DNA of 64,000 nucleotides from Nitrosarchaeum sp. (GCA_025699025.1 JAILWJ010000002.1:124001-188000); one strand, 5' to 3'. Positions 49,836 through 59,564 are shown, counted from the stretch's first letter. The notes: generated by a model not told the origin, from the letters alone. Translations and numbers: made by a program.

Positions 49836-52608
49836 TAAGAGAATTCATTCTTCTTTTATCTTTGATATTTTTGACAAAAAATAGTGACGTTGCAATGATT
49901 CCCATTGCTATTAATGGCGATGCAAGTTCTGTGTATTTTAATTCTGTACTTTCTGGTGCAACTATATCTTGAGCTACTGGAATCTCGGTAAGTTCTATCA
50001 TTGCCAACTTGTTCCCCTGTTGTTCAACAAACCAAACATTGTCGTTATTGTCTGATGCAGTGAATTGTGAAAATGATGTTGCGGTAGGAATGGGAATCTC
50101 AATCAGCTCGTCGTTATCTGGATCGTATGCCCCAATACTATCTATGACATGTTGTGCAAACCATACATTCCCATATCTATCAAGTGACATTCCGTATGGT
50201 AATGACTCTTGGTTGGGCACAACAATTCTCTCAAATGTTTCTAAAACTGGATTAAATCTTACAATTGCAGTACCACTATGTTCTGCAATCCATACATTTC
50301 CATTGTCATCAAAAAGTAATGCCTCTGGCGCCTTTAGTGGCACGCTTGGAGTAAATTCCTTGATGCTGTTGTCCTGCGGATCGATATAGCCAATTCTGCC
50401 TTTGGCCGATTCTGTAAACCATATTTTTCCATCTGAATCAACAGATAATGCAAATGGGAGTGATTCCTTTTCAGGAAGGCGAATCTCTTCAAATGTTTCG
50501 TTTACCTGCTCGTACTTGAGAATCACATCTTTGTTAATTATTGCAGTCCAAATGTTTCCTTCAAAATCTGATTGTATGAATGTGGCGGTGTTTTTTGATA
50601 TGACTGGTTGAATCTTTGGTATGCTTATTGTTGAGATTTCATTCGTTTTTGGATCAATATATCCAATTTGATTTGCTGGAGTGTCTGTAAACCATATCTT
50701 TCCATCATTATCCATTGTAAGGATCATCGTGGTTAACCCGTCAAATGAAAACGATTCAAACAACTTTGTTTCCAAATCAAATTTCCAGATTCTTGGAGAT
50801 AAAGGATCACTTATCCATATTGAATTTTTTCCATCATATAATGGATAAAGTGGCTTTGCTGCTTCAGGCAATTCATACTCTATAACCTCTACTTTGAGAT
50901 CCTTTAGTTTCGGTTTTACCAACAGATCAAGCAAAACCAATTCATTTGCGTTATCTGTTCTTTGTGCCTCGACTTCCATCTGCCATTTGCCAGAAAATCC
51001 AAATGTTGTTTCTCCAGAGAATTTTTCGAATCCGTCTTCGCTTTCTGTTCTTTCAACGGGAACTTCGATTGGAGAGATGTTTTTTTGAGGGTTTGAGATT
51101 TTCACTTTTAGTTCATCCAAGTCATATAGTTGATTGTTCTGCAAATCCTCGACTTTTACAACAATGGAATTTGAACCACTGGAAAATGGCGATATCTCTA
51201 TATCAAATCTCACATTTTCTGAATACTCGATTGCTCTAAAACCATAGGATGCATCTTGGGCTTCAACTTTCTGAATTTCCCCTCCAGGCAGAGTTCCGTT
51301 TGCTAATAATGCAACAACTCCCAGTAAAATGATTCCTAGCATTACATCTATCTTGAGTGATTTTTTCAGTCTCCTATGTATTGAAAATTCAGATTTTAGT
51401 CTCAAGGCATTTTCTCCTCCTCTTTGAACTCTGAACTGGAAGAATCCTCCCAGTCCTACCATTATGGATGCAATTGTAATCTTTGCAATGATTAATTTTC
51501 CATAGGTTGATTCTGTGATTATCCCAACATCACTTTCTAAAAGCCACATTAGGGTTGGTCCTGAAATAATTACAATCCCTAGTGCTATTATAAACACGAT
51601 TGAGAATCTTGGTATCATTACTAGTGACATCTTTTCCGTCTTTGCTTTCTCTAATCTTGAAAATGTTGGCAACAACACAAAAACAAAATAAATTATTCCT
51701 CCAATCCATATTGCTGCAACGAGATTGTGTACGTAATCCAAAATGACTGCTGATGTTTGCCCACTTGCTGCTCCATGTCCAATCATAGTTGATGTTCCAA
51801 TAAGTGCCAACGACAAAACAAGCATTGGAATGTGATTCCACTTTGTTAGGTACCTCTTTTTATCCATCCAAAACCAGATTCCAAGAAGTGCCGCCGTGAT
51901 TGTCATTCTTACAACCCACGTCGTACCAAATGTTGTCTGAATAGAATCAATTACTGATGTCTCCAATCTCAAAGTCTGTACTGTAAGCATTATGATATTT
52001 GAAGCAAATACCAGCACCAAACCTATTCCAGTAATTGACATGAATCGTCCATGATGAACGGTATCTATCTTTTCAATTTCTTTTCTTATGAGTTCTTTAT
52101 TTTGTGTTCCCCAAACTAGCAATGACGCAATAACTGCTCCTAGAACAATTGTTTGTCCGACGAGTCCCGGAAATCTTGATCCTGCTTCTGGAAAGAACAA
52201 TATTTCTGTAATTGATTTTCTGGCAGCATTGTTGATATCTAGTTTAACGTCACCCACTGCAAAAATAAAAGCACCATCAACCAGGTGACCATCCACTTTT
52301 GAGAGAACCTTGGTTGTTCCTGTATACACTCCTTCTTTTAGCGGCGGCGTTGTAACGACAAGTGATGACTCACCCGTGAAATATTTTGAATTCCTGTTGT
52401 CAATTTGTTCACCGCTACTGTCGTAAATCTTAATTGAGCTAAAATCTAGTTCTATAGGCTCTGAAAAAATCACCGATACTTGGGTTATTCCTATAGGTGC
52501 ATTAAGTGATGAATTTGGATTTGTCTCTAATGTGAATGGATGGGCCGTGGCATAAGGAATTATGCCTACTGTAAAAGTCAAAATAAAAACAAGTAGAAAT
52601 TTTTTCAT
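49825..52608 (-). CDS. CopC-CopD-beta-propeller fusion protein
   Basis: 927 aa. After a signal peptide (GIIPYATA, cut before His23) comes a CopC domain with mature N-terminal HPFTLETNP and KVDGHLVDG (Asp107, His109), the copper site of CopC. About eight CopD membrane helices follow (residues 145-430), then a beta domain, then seven repeats of the D-x-x-G-x-(I/V)-W type (IWFTDTPANQIGYID, NVWIAEHSGTAIVRF and others), a streptogramin-lyase-like propeller (about 600-885), and one C-terminal membrane helix. It likely handles copper at the cell surface; the propeller role is unknown. Confidence 0.85.
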   Translation of the reverse strand: MKKFLLVFILTFTVGIIPYATAHPFTLETNPNSSLNAPIGITQVSVIFSEPIELDFSSIKIYDSSGEQIDNRNSKYFTGESSLVVTTPPLKEGVYTGTTKVLSKVDGHLVDGAFIFAVGDVKLDINNAARKSITEILFFPEAGSRFPGLVGQTIVLGAVIASLLVWGTQNKELIRKEIEKIDTVHHGRFMSITGIGLVLVFASNIIMLTVQTLRLETSVIDSIQTTFGTTWVVRMTITAALLGIWFWMDKKRYLTKWNHIPMLVLSLALIGTSTMIGHGAASGQTSAVILDYVHNLVAAIWIGGIIYFVFVLLPTFSRLEKAKTEKMSLVMIPRFSIVFIIALGIVIISGPTLMWLLESDVGIITESTYGKLIIAKITIASIMVGLGGFFQFRVQRGGENALRLKSEFSIHRRLKKSLKIDVMLGIILLGVVALLANGTLPGGEIQKVEAQDASYGFRAIEYSENVRFDIEISPFSSGSNSIVVKVEDLQNNQLYDLDELKVKISNPQKNISPIEVPVERTESEDGFEKFSGETTFGFSGKWQMEVEAQRTDNANELVLLDLLVKPKLKDLKVEVIEYELPEAAKPLYPLYDGKNSIWISDPLSPRIWKFDLETKLFESFSFDGLTTMILTMDNDGKIWFTDTPANQIGYIDPKTNEISTISIPKIQPVISKNTATFIQSDFEGNIWTAIINKDVILKYEQVNETFEEIRLPEKESLPFALSVDSDGKIWFTESAKGRIGYIDPQDNSIKEFTPSVPLKAPEALLFDDNGNVWIAEHSGTAIVRFNPVLETFERIVVPNQESLPYGMSLDRYGNVWFAQHVIDSIGAYDPDNDELIEIPIPTATSFSQFTASDNNDNVWFVEQQGNKLAMIELTEIPVAQDIVAPESTELKYTELASPLIAMGIIATSLFFVKNIKDKRRMNSLIMS

Positions 52609-52700
52609 ATGATAATTTTCACAACTCTTAATTTAAACAATTTACATTTTGTTCGATGATTGTACCAAACCACGTAAAGATAATAATGTGTTTTAACTAG

Positions 52701-53339
52701 ATGATTTTAGTGAAAGTACTAATTTTTGCTTTATTTGTATTAATTTTTACAGGAGTCACTTCACAAGCTTTTGCTCATACCACGGTTGAGGTTGAGAAAT
52801 ATGAGATTGAAGTTGGTTGGGGAATAGAGCCACCTATTGTAGGATACAGAAATGATTTTGTTTTTCATATAAGTGAGCCTGGAGAAAATCCTGGCGTTAA
52901 AACGGGAATAATTAATGCATTTAAAAACTTGCAGGCTACTGCAAAATTTGGTGGAGTTACTAAAGTATTAGACATTGGCTCTGATCCAAGACTTGGACAC
53001 TATTTCTCTCATGTAATTCCAACCAAAGTGGGTTCAATCTCTATACTATTGCAAGGAGACATTAACGGAGTTCCAGTAGACATTGAGATTCCAGTTGAAG
53101 ATGTTGCAACTACTGCCGTTTTAGACTTTCCACCTACAAGTAGCTCATCTGATCAAGATGTTTCAGCACTAAAAAATGCAATTTCTGAATTACAAAGAGA
53201 TGTGTTGTCAATCAAATCCGGTTCAGGCATTGAAGTAAAATCTGATTCTGGTATGGCATACGACTTTGCAGTTTTTGGTATTTCAATTGCAGGTGCCGCA
53301 ATAATCTTGGCTGTTGTATCTCTAGTAAAAAGAAAATAG
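52701..53339 (+). CDS. Secreted membrane-anchored protein with N-terminal histidine
   Basis: 212 aa. The signal peptide ends SQAFA, cut before His26 (HTTVEVEKYEIEVGWGIEPP). The domain has FVFHISEPGENPG and LGHYFSHVIPTKVGSI, with extra histidines able to bind metal. A helical stalk and a C-terminal anchor (AVFGISIAGAAIILAVVSLV, then KRK) follow. It lies divergent from the CopC-CopD fusion and convergent with the blue copper gene, so a copper role is likely but not shown. Confidence 0.68.
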   Translation: MILVKVLIFALFVLIFTGVTSQAFAHTTVEVEKYEIEVGWGIEPPIVGYRNDFVFHISEPGENPGVKTGIINAFKNLQATAKFGGVTKVLDIGSDPRLGHYFSHVIPTKVGSISILLQGDINGVPVDIEIPVEDVATTAVLDFPPTSSSSDQDVSALKNAISELQRDVLSIKSGSGIEVKSDSGMAYDFAVFGISIAGAAIILAVVSLVKRK

Positions 53340-53353
53340 AAAAGAGAAAATTC

Positions 53354-54220
53354 CTAAAGTCTTGGAATTACTCTAGATTTTGCAGTAACTGCTACGATGC
53401 TTATGATTGCAACGGCAAGTATCATCATTGCGATTGTTCCAAATTCAGGAACAACTTTAGAAAATACTACCTGTTCACCAATTGGTCCAGTCTTTGGATC
53501 ATCTACTCCATAACCTTGGAAGGTGATGGTGATGTCTACTGGATCAGATGAGCCAAGAGCTTGTGTCATATGTGTTCCTTTCCCATCATGATGATGTGCG
53601 CCCATATCATCTAGTACTGTGTTGCCATTTTGTGTGACTCTGATGTCATGATTGACATGCTCAGCATCTTCGAATTCAATGTTGATCTCCATCATTTCAC
53701 CAGCTGTTGGTGTTGAGGCCCAAATTGAAACCTTGGTGCCATCAGACAACATTCCTGTTGCTGCTGCATCGCCTTCACTGTGCATCGTTTCATCTCCGTG
53801 TTCATCCTCCGGTTCTTCCGCACCTGCTTCTTGAACTACGACAATTCCTTCCATCCATGGGTGAACCATACAGAAGTAGTCATATTCGCCCGGTGCATAG
53901 TCATCAAATTTGACTGAGAATGTAGCACCTGCCATAAACAAACTGCTATCAAATAGACCATCTGGTCCATCAACTGCATTTCCAGATGTTACAGTGTGTG
54001 CTGCAGAGTCAACATTATTCCATGTGACTTCGCCGCCAACATCGATAGTTACCTCATGTGGAATGTAGCATTCGTTTGTAGCCTCACATCCTGGAACTGA
54101 AGAACCTTTTGCAACATCGACACTTGCAGTTGCATGATCTGCAAATGCAGGAGATGTTGCGGTTACTCCAGCTACAATAGCGAGTAATACGAAGAGAGAG
54201 CCTATAGCTATAGTCTTCAT
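53354..54220 (-). CDS. Blue (type 1) copper protein with PEFG-type tail
   Basis: 288 aa. Signal peptide (ends TSPAFA) and a cupredoxin domain with His75 (DSAAHTV), Cys117, His120 and Met123 (YDYFCMVHPWMEG), the full plastocyanin-like copper site. Cys45 and Cys51 (CEATNEC) may form a disulfide. An acidic linker (EEPEDEHGDE) leads to a second beta domain and the C-terminal PEFGTIAMMILAVAIISIVA with a basic tail, a PEFG-CTERM sorting signal. It probably carries electrons in the copper-based respiratory chain. Confidence 0.92.
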   Translation of the reverse strand: MKTIAIGSLFVLLAIVAGVTATSPAFADHATASVDVAKGSSVPGCEATNECYIPHEVTIDVGGEVTWNNVDSAAHTVTSGNAVDGPDGLFDSSLFMAGATFSVKFDDYAPGEYDYFCMVHPWMEGIVVVQEAGAEEPEDEHGDETMHSEGDAAATGMLSDGTKVSIWASTPTAGEMMEINIEFEDAEHVNHDIRVTQNGNTVLDDMGAHHHDGKGTHMTQALGSSDPVDITITFQGYGVDDPKTGPIGEQVVFSKVVPEFGTIAMMILAVAIISIVAVTAKSRVIPRL

Positions 54221-54283
54221 TAATACCTATACCTGTTTGGATCCATAAAAACCTCACTTGAGATTTTCAGAGATAATATGGCG

Positions 54284-55105
54284 CTATTTGTGTTTGGACT
54301 GGTACAACTTTAGAATTCCAAATACCGGAATTCCAACATACATTCCGATATTTAGTAGAACTATAGAGATTCCATAACCCAAAACTTCCTGCTCAGAATT
54401 CATATCTACATAATTTAGAATTGATAATGATGAAATCATTGGTGTAAGTGTTACTTTCATAAACTCTTTGAATAATGGTTGCTGTCTTTCAAAATCAGCA
54501 ATTGTTGGAGAAAATGAATAATACACTTGATTAAAACCTGTCATGAACGCGGTTCCTGACTCTGTTGCAAGCAGTTTGTTGTCTCGCAACTCTCTTAATT
54601 GCTGGACTTGCGTTGCCATCTCCGAACCGTATGTTGCAGTAGCAATCAGACAGCCTCCACCAGGTTCAGAACCATTGTTTATCGGAATGCTTGGCTGAGC
54701 ATTTGCTTCACCTACGGCAATACTAAACAAGACACCTTCTTTTGGGATTGGAGAAAACAAAATGCCTTCTACTTCTATATTCACCGTGTAAACCCCTTCT
54801 TCAGGAAACTCCACTTTTAATGCGTTAAGAATACCTTCAGAAGTATGCATGAGATTTGGAGTTTGCCAAATTATTTCACCTGATTTTGAAATTACTATGT
54901 TATAGTCAATATGTACTTGGGTTTTCTTTGTTTGTGGATTTATAAATTCAATTTTCAAATTTGCCAAATCTCCTGGCACAATATTCTCATAAGATAATTT
55001 CACATCAAGTGTTCCTTTCTCAGTTGGCAATATTTCAGAATTAGTCTGAGCAAATACCGGAGTAATTAAAAATGGAATTAATAATAGCGCAAAAATGAAT
55101 TTCAT
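54284..55105 (-). CDS. Secreted CFI-box-like membrane protein
   Basis: 273 aa. Signal peptide (FALLLIPFLITPVFA, cut before QTNSE), a beta-sandwich domain (about residues 30-130), a GGGCLIATATYGSEMATQVQ segment that matches the CFI-box motif with an invariant cysteine, then LRELRDNKLLATESGTAFMT, a helical region and a C-terminal membrane helix. CFI-box proteins are common in thaumarchaea; their job is unknown. It lies downstream of the blue copper gene region and divergent from the HGLG paralogue. Confidence 0.68.
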   Translation of the reverse strand: MKFIFALLLIPFLITPVFAQTNSEILPTEKGTLDVKLSYENIVPGDLANLKIEFINPQTKKTQVHIDYNIVISKSGEIIWQTPNLMHTSEGILNALKVEFPEEGVYTVNIEVEGILFSPIPKEGVLFSIAVGEANAQPSIPINNGSEPGGGCLIATATYGSEMATQVQQLRELRDNKLLATESGTAFMTGFNQVYYSFSPTIADFERQQPLFKEFMKVTLTPMISSLSILNYVDMNSEQEVLGYGISIVLLNIGMYVGIPVFGILKLYQSKHK

Positions 55106-55187
55106 ATGATTACTTTTTTTCCATCATACATAAAAATTGCACTGATTCTCAATTTGAAAAACTTGAGTATGAAATTTCTATGCCATC

Positions 55188-55203
55188 TTTAAATATGGAA
55201 CTA
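55188..55203 (+). promoter_or_regulatory. Promoter with the same 16-mer as atpK
   Basis: TTTAAATATGGAACTA begins 30 nt before the TTG start at 55218 and is identical to 42965-42980. The TATA part fits leaderless transcription; the shared GGAACTA part may be chance or a common initiator element. Confidence 0.45.
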
Positions 55204-55217
55204 TACCATAAAAAATA

Positions 55218-56891
55218 TTGTACAGCAAACTTGTGTTATTTGTAGCATTTGTCGGAATCTTTGCTATTCCAGCTCTTGTGCCAAATGTATTTGGACATGG
55301 ACTTGGAGGAGATCAGGCGCCTCCATTAACATTTGGTGATATGGAGGTAACAGTTAGGACTGAACTTACTCCATCTGACATTACTGTTGGAACAATTGAT
55401 GATATCAACATGAAAGTTCGTTTCTTTGACACTATAACCGATGAAACTTTGGACAAAGTAACATACAGAATTGAAGTGTGGCAGAGCGGCGAGCTTTTAG
55501 CTAGAAATTTGTTTTATGATCCAGATGGAATTCTGAACGTAAAGATAAACCCGAAGACTGGGTGTGCCGAAGCTGAATTGTGGAAATGTACCGTTTATGG
55601 GGGATCTGAGCATGTGTCTGCTCCAGGCGCACTTTATGTTGAAGGCGAAGGAAGGCCGTCAATTACTGGACCGCTATTTGTAAAAGGCGGATTGTATAAC
55701 ATCCGAGTTGATATTGAAGGAGCTACCAGTCCAAAAGTCATGCTTGCTACATTGCTTAGCTATGACACGTTTGTTAGTATTGCACAAGAGCAAGACTTTC
55801 TCATCAAAACAGCAAATGCTGAAGAAATTCCAGTTGTTGTAAAAACATACTATGACGAAGTAGAGGATTTCAAATTTAATCAAAACGATAATTCTATATC
55901 ATTTAACATGCCATTTGACTGGAGTCCTGATTATGTTAACTTGGTACAAGTTGTACATGAAGAAATAAGAGTTCCTAAATCATTTGCACCTTATGCAGAA
56001 GGTAAGCAATTCAAGGGATTTATCAATGGTGTAGAGATTGATCAAAGGGCACTGCTAAACGATCCTTACTCGTATGAGGATACCAATATAGTTCATTTTC
56101 TTGTAACCAAAAATGAATTGCAAAAAATTAACGAAAAATTAGGTCCTGACAATCACAATAATAAAAATATGAATCTCAAATTAGTTCCATTAGATGAGGT
56201 ATCAAAAAGCTTGACTGAGTTTTATCTTGTAGATACTGCAACTAATGAACAAGTTCCTACAACGGTCAATATCTCATGGGATGGAAACTATGGCGCGGGA
56301 GAGGAAATTCCTTTTGAAATAACATTTTTTGATGAAAATAGAGATCTTATAAGAGATATTCGATATGCGATTTCATTCATTGATGAAAATAATAAAGAAC
56401 TACAAAGACTCACAGGCGATGATTCTAGCATGCCTGGAATTGTTGCATTGGAAGGAATTGATCTCCAAAAAATCTTTGTTCCGTCACAAGGACAATATCG
56501 GATAGACATTCTTGTTTATGGTACAGGTCTGGATTATAATGCAAAGTATGCAGGAATTGGTTCTGGGATTATTGAAATTGGTCCAAGTCTTCCAAAGTCT
56601 CCCACTGGTACGTCAACTATGATTCCGTCATGGATTAAGAACAATGCAGGTTGGTGGGCAGACGGCTCAATTGACGACTCTTCGTTTGTTCAGGGAATAC
56701 AGTACCTGATCAAAGAAGGAATAATGAATATTCCTCCAACTACCCCAGGTGTAGGATCTGGTTCCAATGAGATTCCGTCATGGATTAAGAACAATGCAGG
56801 TTGGTGGGCAGACGGCTCAATTGACGACTCTTCGTTTGTTCAGGGAATACAGTACCTGATCAAAGAAGGAATAATGAAGATCCAGTCATAG
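55218..56891 (+). CDS. Secreted HGLG-family protein with two WIKNNAGWW modules
   Basis: 557 aa, TTG start. The signal peptide ends LVPNVFG, cut before His27 ([10 protein letters not shown]). The body parallels the 455-aa paralogue at 45547 ([48 protein letters not shown]). A cysteine pair is near residues 115-123 ([11 protein letters not shown]). Instead of a PEFG tail, the C-terminus has two copies of [20 protein letters not shown] plus [15 protein letters not shown], a module found in many thaumarchaeal exported proteins and probably used for surface binding. The exact role is unknown. Confidence 0.72.
   Translation: MYSKLVLFVAFVGIFAIPALVPNVFGHGLGGDQAPPLTFGDMEVTVRTELTPSDITVGTIDDINMKVRFFDTITDETLDKVTYRIEVWQSGELLARNLFYDPDGILNVKINPKTGCAEAELWKCTVYGGSEHVSAPGALYVEGEGRPSITGPLFVKGGLYNIRVDIEGATSPKVMLATLLSYDTFVSIAQEQDFLIKTANAEEIPVVVKTYYDEVEDFKFNQNDNSISFNMPFDWSPDYVNLVQVVHEEIRVPKSFAPYAEGKQFKGFINGVEIDQRALLNDPYSYEDTNIVHFLVTKNELQKINEKLGPDNHNNKNMNLKLVPLDEVSKSLTEFYLVDTATNEQVPTTVNISWDGNYGAGEEIPFEITFFDENRDLIRDIRYAISFIDENNKELQRLTGDDSSMPGIVALEGIDLQKIFVPSQGQYRIDILVYGTGLDYNAKYAGIGSGIIEIGPSLPKSPTGTSTMIPSWIKNNAGWWADGSIDDSSFVQGIQYLIKEGIMNIPPTTPGVGSGSNEIPSWIKNNAGWWADGSIDDSSFVQGIQYLIKEGIMKIQS
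56621..56728 (+). repeat. 108-bp perfect direct repeat, copy 1
   Basis: Identical base for base to 56771-56878, 150 bp downstream, in the same frame, separated by a 42-bp linker. Encodes the WIKNNAGWW module. Confidence 0.9.
56771..56878 (+). repeat. 108-bp perfect direct repeat, copy 2
   Basis: Second copy, with no base changes. Identity at third codon positions shows a recent duplication or active gene conversion. Confidence 0.9.
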
Positions 56892-56915
56892 ACTTTAGTT
56901 TTGTATGTGATTATC

Positions 56916-57122
56916 ATGAAAGACATCAATGACATTTTACCGAAAATCCCAAACATGAGGTGGGGCGCTTTGATGAATAAAGCGCCAACCAATCAAAAAA
57001 TTCAAGAAATGAATGACATCTTTCCTGATAATGGAAAATGGCATACTGTCTTTGAAGAAAAAGATTCCATAACAATTGATGGCAAGCAGATTTGGAAAAA
57101 AGATCCAAACAAGTGGACATAA
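56916..57122 (+). CDS. Small soluble protein of unknown function
   Basis: 68 aa from the ATG at 56916 (a TTG at 56901 would add five residues). KDINDILPKIPNMRWGALMN and GKWHTVFEEKDSITIDGKQI are polar and rich in Trp and Lys. It starts 24 nt after the HGLG protein stop and may be in the same transcript. No family recognised. Confidence 0.5.
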   Translation: MKDINDILPKIPNMRWGALMNKAPTNQKIQEMNDIFPDNGKWHTVFEEKDSITIDGKQIWKKDPNKWT

Positions 57123-57196
57123 TTCTGCCTTCTATACAACCATACAATCACAAGAACAATCTTTAGATTATATTTGAATCCAAATACTAGATACTA

Positions 57197-58066
57197 TTGA
57201 CTCAGAATTCCCAAGTTGTGGTTACAGGAGCTAGTGGTTTTGTGGCAAGACATGTGCGGAAACTCCTCTCTGAAAATGATATAAAAACAATATCTGTATC
57301 TAGAAAAAATTTTAAAAAATTTAAGAATGAAACAAAAATAGTTTCCAGAAACTATGATGAGAAAATTCTTTTGCCAAAAATACAAAATTCTACGGCATTA
57401 ATTCATCTTGTGGGTATTGGAAAACAAACTGTTGAAGATGATTATTTTTTAGTGAACTTGGAATTTACAAAAAGAATCATCAATATATGTAGAAAAGTAG
57501 GAATAAAAAAAATTATCTATACTAGTGGTCTGGGTGTCTCAAAAGATACTACATTGGGTTATTTTATTTCAAAATACAAAGCTGAGCAACAAATCATTAA
57601 CTCAAACTTGGATTTTACTATATTTCGTCCGTCATATATTGTGGGAAAGGATGATCATTTTACAAAATACCTAAAATCACAAATCAAAAAGGGCGTTATT
57701 GAAATACCTGGAACAGGAAAATACTCTATCCAACCTATATCAATAGATGATGTCTCTAAAGTTATTCTCAAATCTGTTCAAGATAAGAAGTTTACAAAGA
57801 AAATTCTGGATCTTGTGGGTCCAGAATCAATCACATTTGAAAGATACATTAAAGAATTTTCGCGAGGCACTGGGACAAAAATTAAGAAGACAAGCTTGGA
57901 GTCTGCATACCACAAAGCCATTTCAAATCACAAAAGCGACTTTGGCGTTGATGATCTAAATCTTCTTGTAGGTAACTTTACAGGAAATCACAAAAAATTA
58001 CAACAAATATCTGAAATGAAGTTTCAATCTGTTATGCAATTGTTAAAGTCCGGCAGCCTTCTTTAA
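57197..58066 (+). CDS. NAD(P)-binding epimerase-like protein (NDUFA9/NmrA type)
   Basis: A 289-aa extended [23 protein letters not shown] is the nucleotide-binding glycine loop (TGxxGF). The usual YxxxK catalytic pair seems altered: [20 protein letters not shown] resembles it loosely, with FRPSYIVGK after. It is like the atypical SDRs NDUFA9/Ycf39 that bind NADPH for assembly or redox sensing. The start is TTG. Its last 24 nt overlap the convergent metK gene. Confidence 0.78.
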   Translation: MTQNSQVVVTGASGFVARHVRKLLSENDIKTISVSRKNFKKFKNETKIVSRNYDEKILLPKIQNSTALIHLVGIGKQTVEDDYFLVNLEFTKRIINICRKVGIKKIIYTSGLGVSKDTTLGYFISKYKAEQQIINSNLDFTIFRPSYIVGKDDHFTKYLKSQIKKGVIEIPGTGKYSIQPISIDDVSKVILKSVQDKKFTKKILDLVGPESITFERYIKEFSRGTGTKIKKTSLESAYHKAISNHKSDFGVDDLNLLVGNFTGNHKKLQQISEMKFQSVMQLLKSGSLL

Positions 58067-59209
58067 TGCGTCTGCCTTGTCGGTTTTTTCCCAAGTAAAT
58101 TCTGGTTCATTTCTTCCAAAATGGCCATATGCAGCTGTTTTTCTGTAAATAGGTCTCTTCAAGTCAAGATGTGATATTATACCTGATGGTTTCATATCAA
58201 AATTCTTTCTTACCAATTCCTCAATGTCTTTTTCTGGGATCTTGTTTGTTCCAAATGTATTAACATAAAGCGACACTGGTTCTGCCACACCTATTGCATA
58301 TGCTAATTGAACTTCACATCTATCAGCCAATCCTGCGGCAACCAAATTCTTTGCAATATATCTACACATGTAGCATGCAGATCTGTCTACCTTTGAGGGG
58401 TCTTTCCCAGAGAATGCACCACCGCCATGTCGTCCAAACCCACCATACGTGTCTACAATAATTTTTCTTCCAGTTAATCCTGAATCACCATGGGGTCCAC
58501 CTATTACAAATTTGCCGGTAGGGTTTATGTGAATTTTAATTTGATCATTCCACAGATTTCCCAAAACTGGTTTGATTACTTTCTCAATTACCTGCTTTGA
58601 AATATCTTCCTGAGAGATTTCAGGTGCATGCTGTGTTGAAACCACAATTGTTTCAATTTTTGTAGGTTTGTTGTCAACATATCTGACAGACACCTGTGTT
58701 TTTCCATCTGGCCTTGCCCATGGAAGAACATTGTTTTTTCTAACCTCTGCTAACTTTTGTGCCAATTTTTGCGATAGTAAAATTGGCATTGGCATAAGTT
58801 CCAGAGTTTCATTTGTTGCATACCCGAACATCAATCCTTGATCCCCTGCTCCTTGTTCGTGATCTCCAGTGGCAGTTACTCCCTGACTGATGTCTGGGCT
58901 CTGGGCATGAAGTCGTAACGTTACTTCACATGATTCTGTATCAAACTTTAGTTCTTTGTTATTGTACCCAATGTCTCGAATGACTTTTCTTACAAGTTTT
59001 TCTTGCGACTCCCTGTCAAAATTTGCTTTAGTTGTAACTTCGCCTACAACTGCTACAAAATCTGTTGTAACTAAACTCTCAACTGCTACCCTCGAATCGG
59101 GGTCTTGTTTTAAGAATTCGTCTAAAAATGCATCCGAAATTTGATCACATATTTTGTCTGGATGACCTTCAGTCACCGACTCGGATGTGAACAGAAAATT
59201 GTTAGTCAT
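58043..59209 (-). CDS. metK: S-adenosylmethionine synthetase, bacterial type
   Basis: About 388 aa. [20 protein letters not shown] opens the protein, [15 protein letters not shown] is the ATP-binding motif, and [17 protein letters not shown] is the second signature. These belong to the bacterial/eukaryal MetK family, not to the divergent archaeal MAT that most archaea use. It makes SAM from methionine and ATP. A GTG at 59218 adds three residues; the ATG at 59209 matches the family start. It follows the SmAP gene with a gap of about 15 nt. Confidence 0.93.
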   Translation of the reverse strand: MTNNFLFTSESVTEGHPDKICDQISDAFLDEFLKQDPDSRVAVESLVTTDFVAVVGEVTTKANFDRESQEKLVRKVIRDIGYNNKELKFDTESCEVTLRLHAQSPDISQGVTATGDHEQGAGDQGLMFGYATNETLELMPMPILLSQKLAQKLAEVRKNNVLPWARPDGKTQVSVRYVDNKPTKIETIVVSTQHAPEISQEDISKQVIEKVIKPVLGNLWNDQIKIHINPTGKFVIGGPHGDSGLTGRKIIVDTYGGFGRHGGGAFSGKDPSKVDRSACYMCRYIAKNLVAAGLADRCEVQLAYAIGVAEPVSLYVNTFGTNKIPEKDIEELVRKNFDMKPSGIISHLDLKRPIYRKTAAYGHFGRNEPEFTWEKTDKADALKKAAGL

Positions 59210-59224
59210 AAGAACCACTAGTCA

Positions 59225-59467
59225 CTAGAGTTCATTTTCAAGTTTGATAAATAATACATTGTTGCCCCTCACAATTACCCTGCCATAATTTGCAATCGTT
59301 TTACCATCATGCAATTCTTCAGCATCTGTCATAATCAAGTTCATGTAAGAATCAACATTGTCCATTTTGCCCTTGTATTCTACTTCATTTTTCAATCTAA
59401 CAGTCACTTTCTTCTTTGTACTTTTTTGAAGAGTTGTTAATGGTCTTTTTGCACTCGTTTGCGACAC
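59225..59467 (-). CDS. Sm-like archaeal protein (SmAP/LSm)
   Basis: 80 aa. Sm motif 1 is KKKVTVRLKNEVEYKGKMDNVDSYMNLIM (shown by its ends KVTVRLKNEVEYKG and DSYMNLIM), and Sm motif 2 is GRVIVRGNNVLFI with the RGNNV signature. It forms a ring that binds U-rich RNA and takes part in RNA processing. It leads a two-gene unit with metK. Confidence 0.93.
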   Translation of the reverse strand: MSQTSAKRPLTTLQKSTKKKVTVRLKNEVEYKGKMDNVDSYMNLIMTDAEELHDGKTIANYGRVIVRGNNVLFIKLENEL

Positions 59468-59564
59468 TAATTATTCACTTGTTTTGCATACGTTGTTCTC
59501 TAGAATAAAAGCCTTACCTCGTTTGAAAATCCTGAAATTCTTTAAATTTTTTCATTGATTTTAG

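Noticed and set aside
50009-50389. 126-codon plus-strand frame inside the CopC-CopD fusion
   Set aside because: Shadow of the propeller repeats on the other strand; repeats cause its regular pattern.
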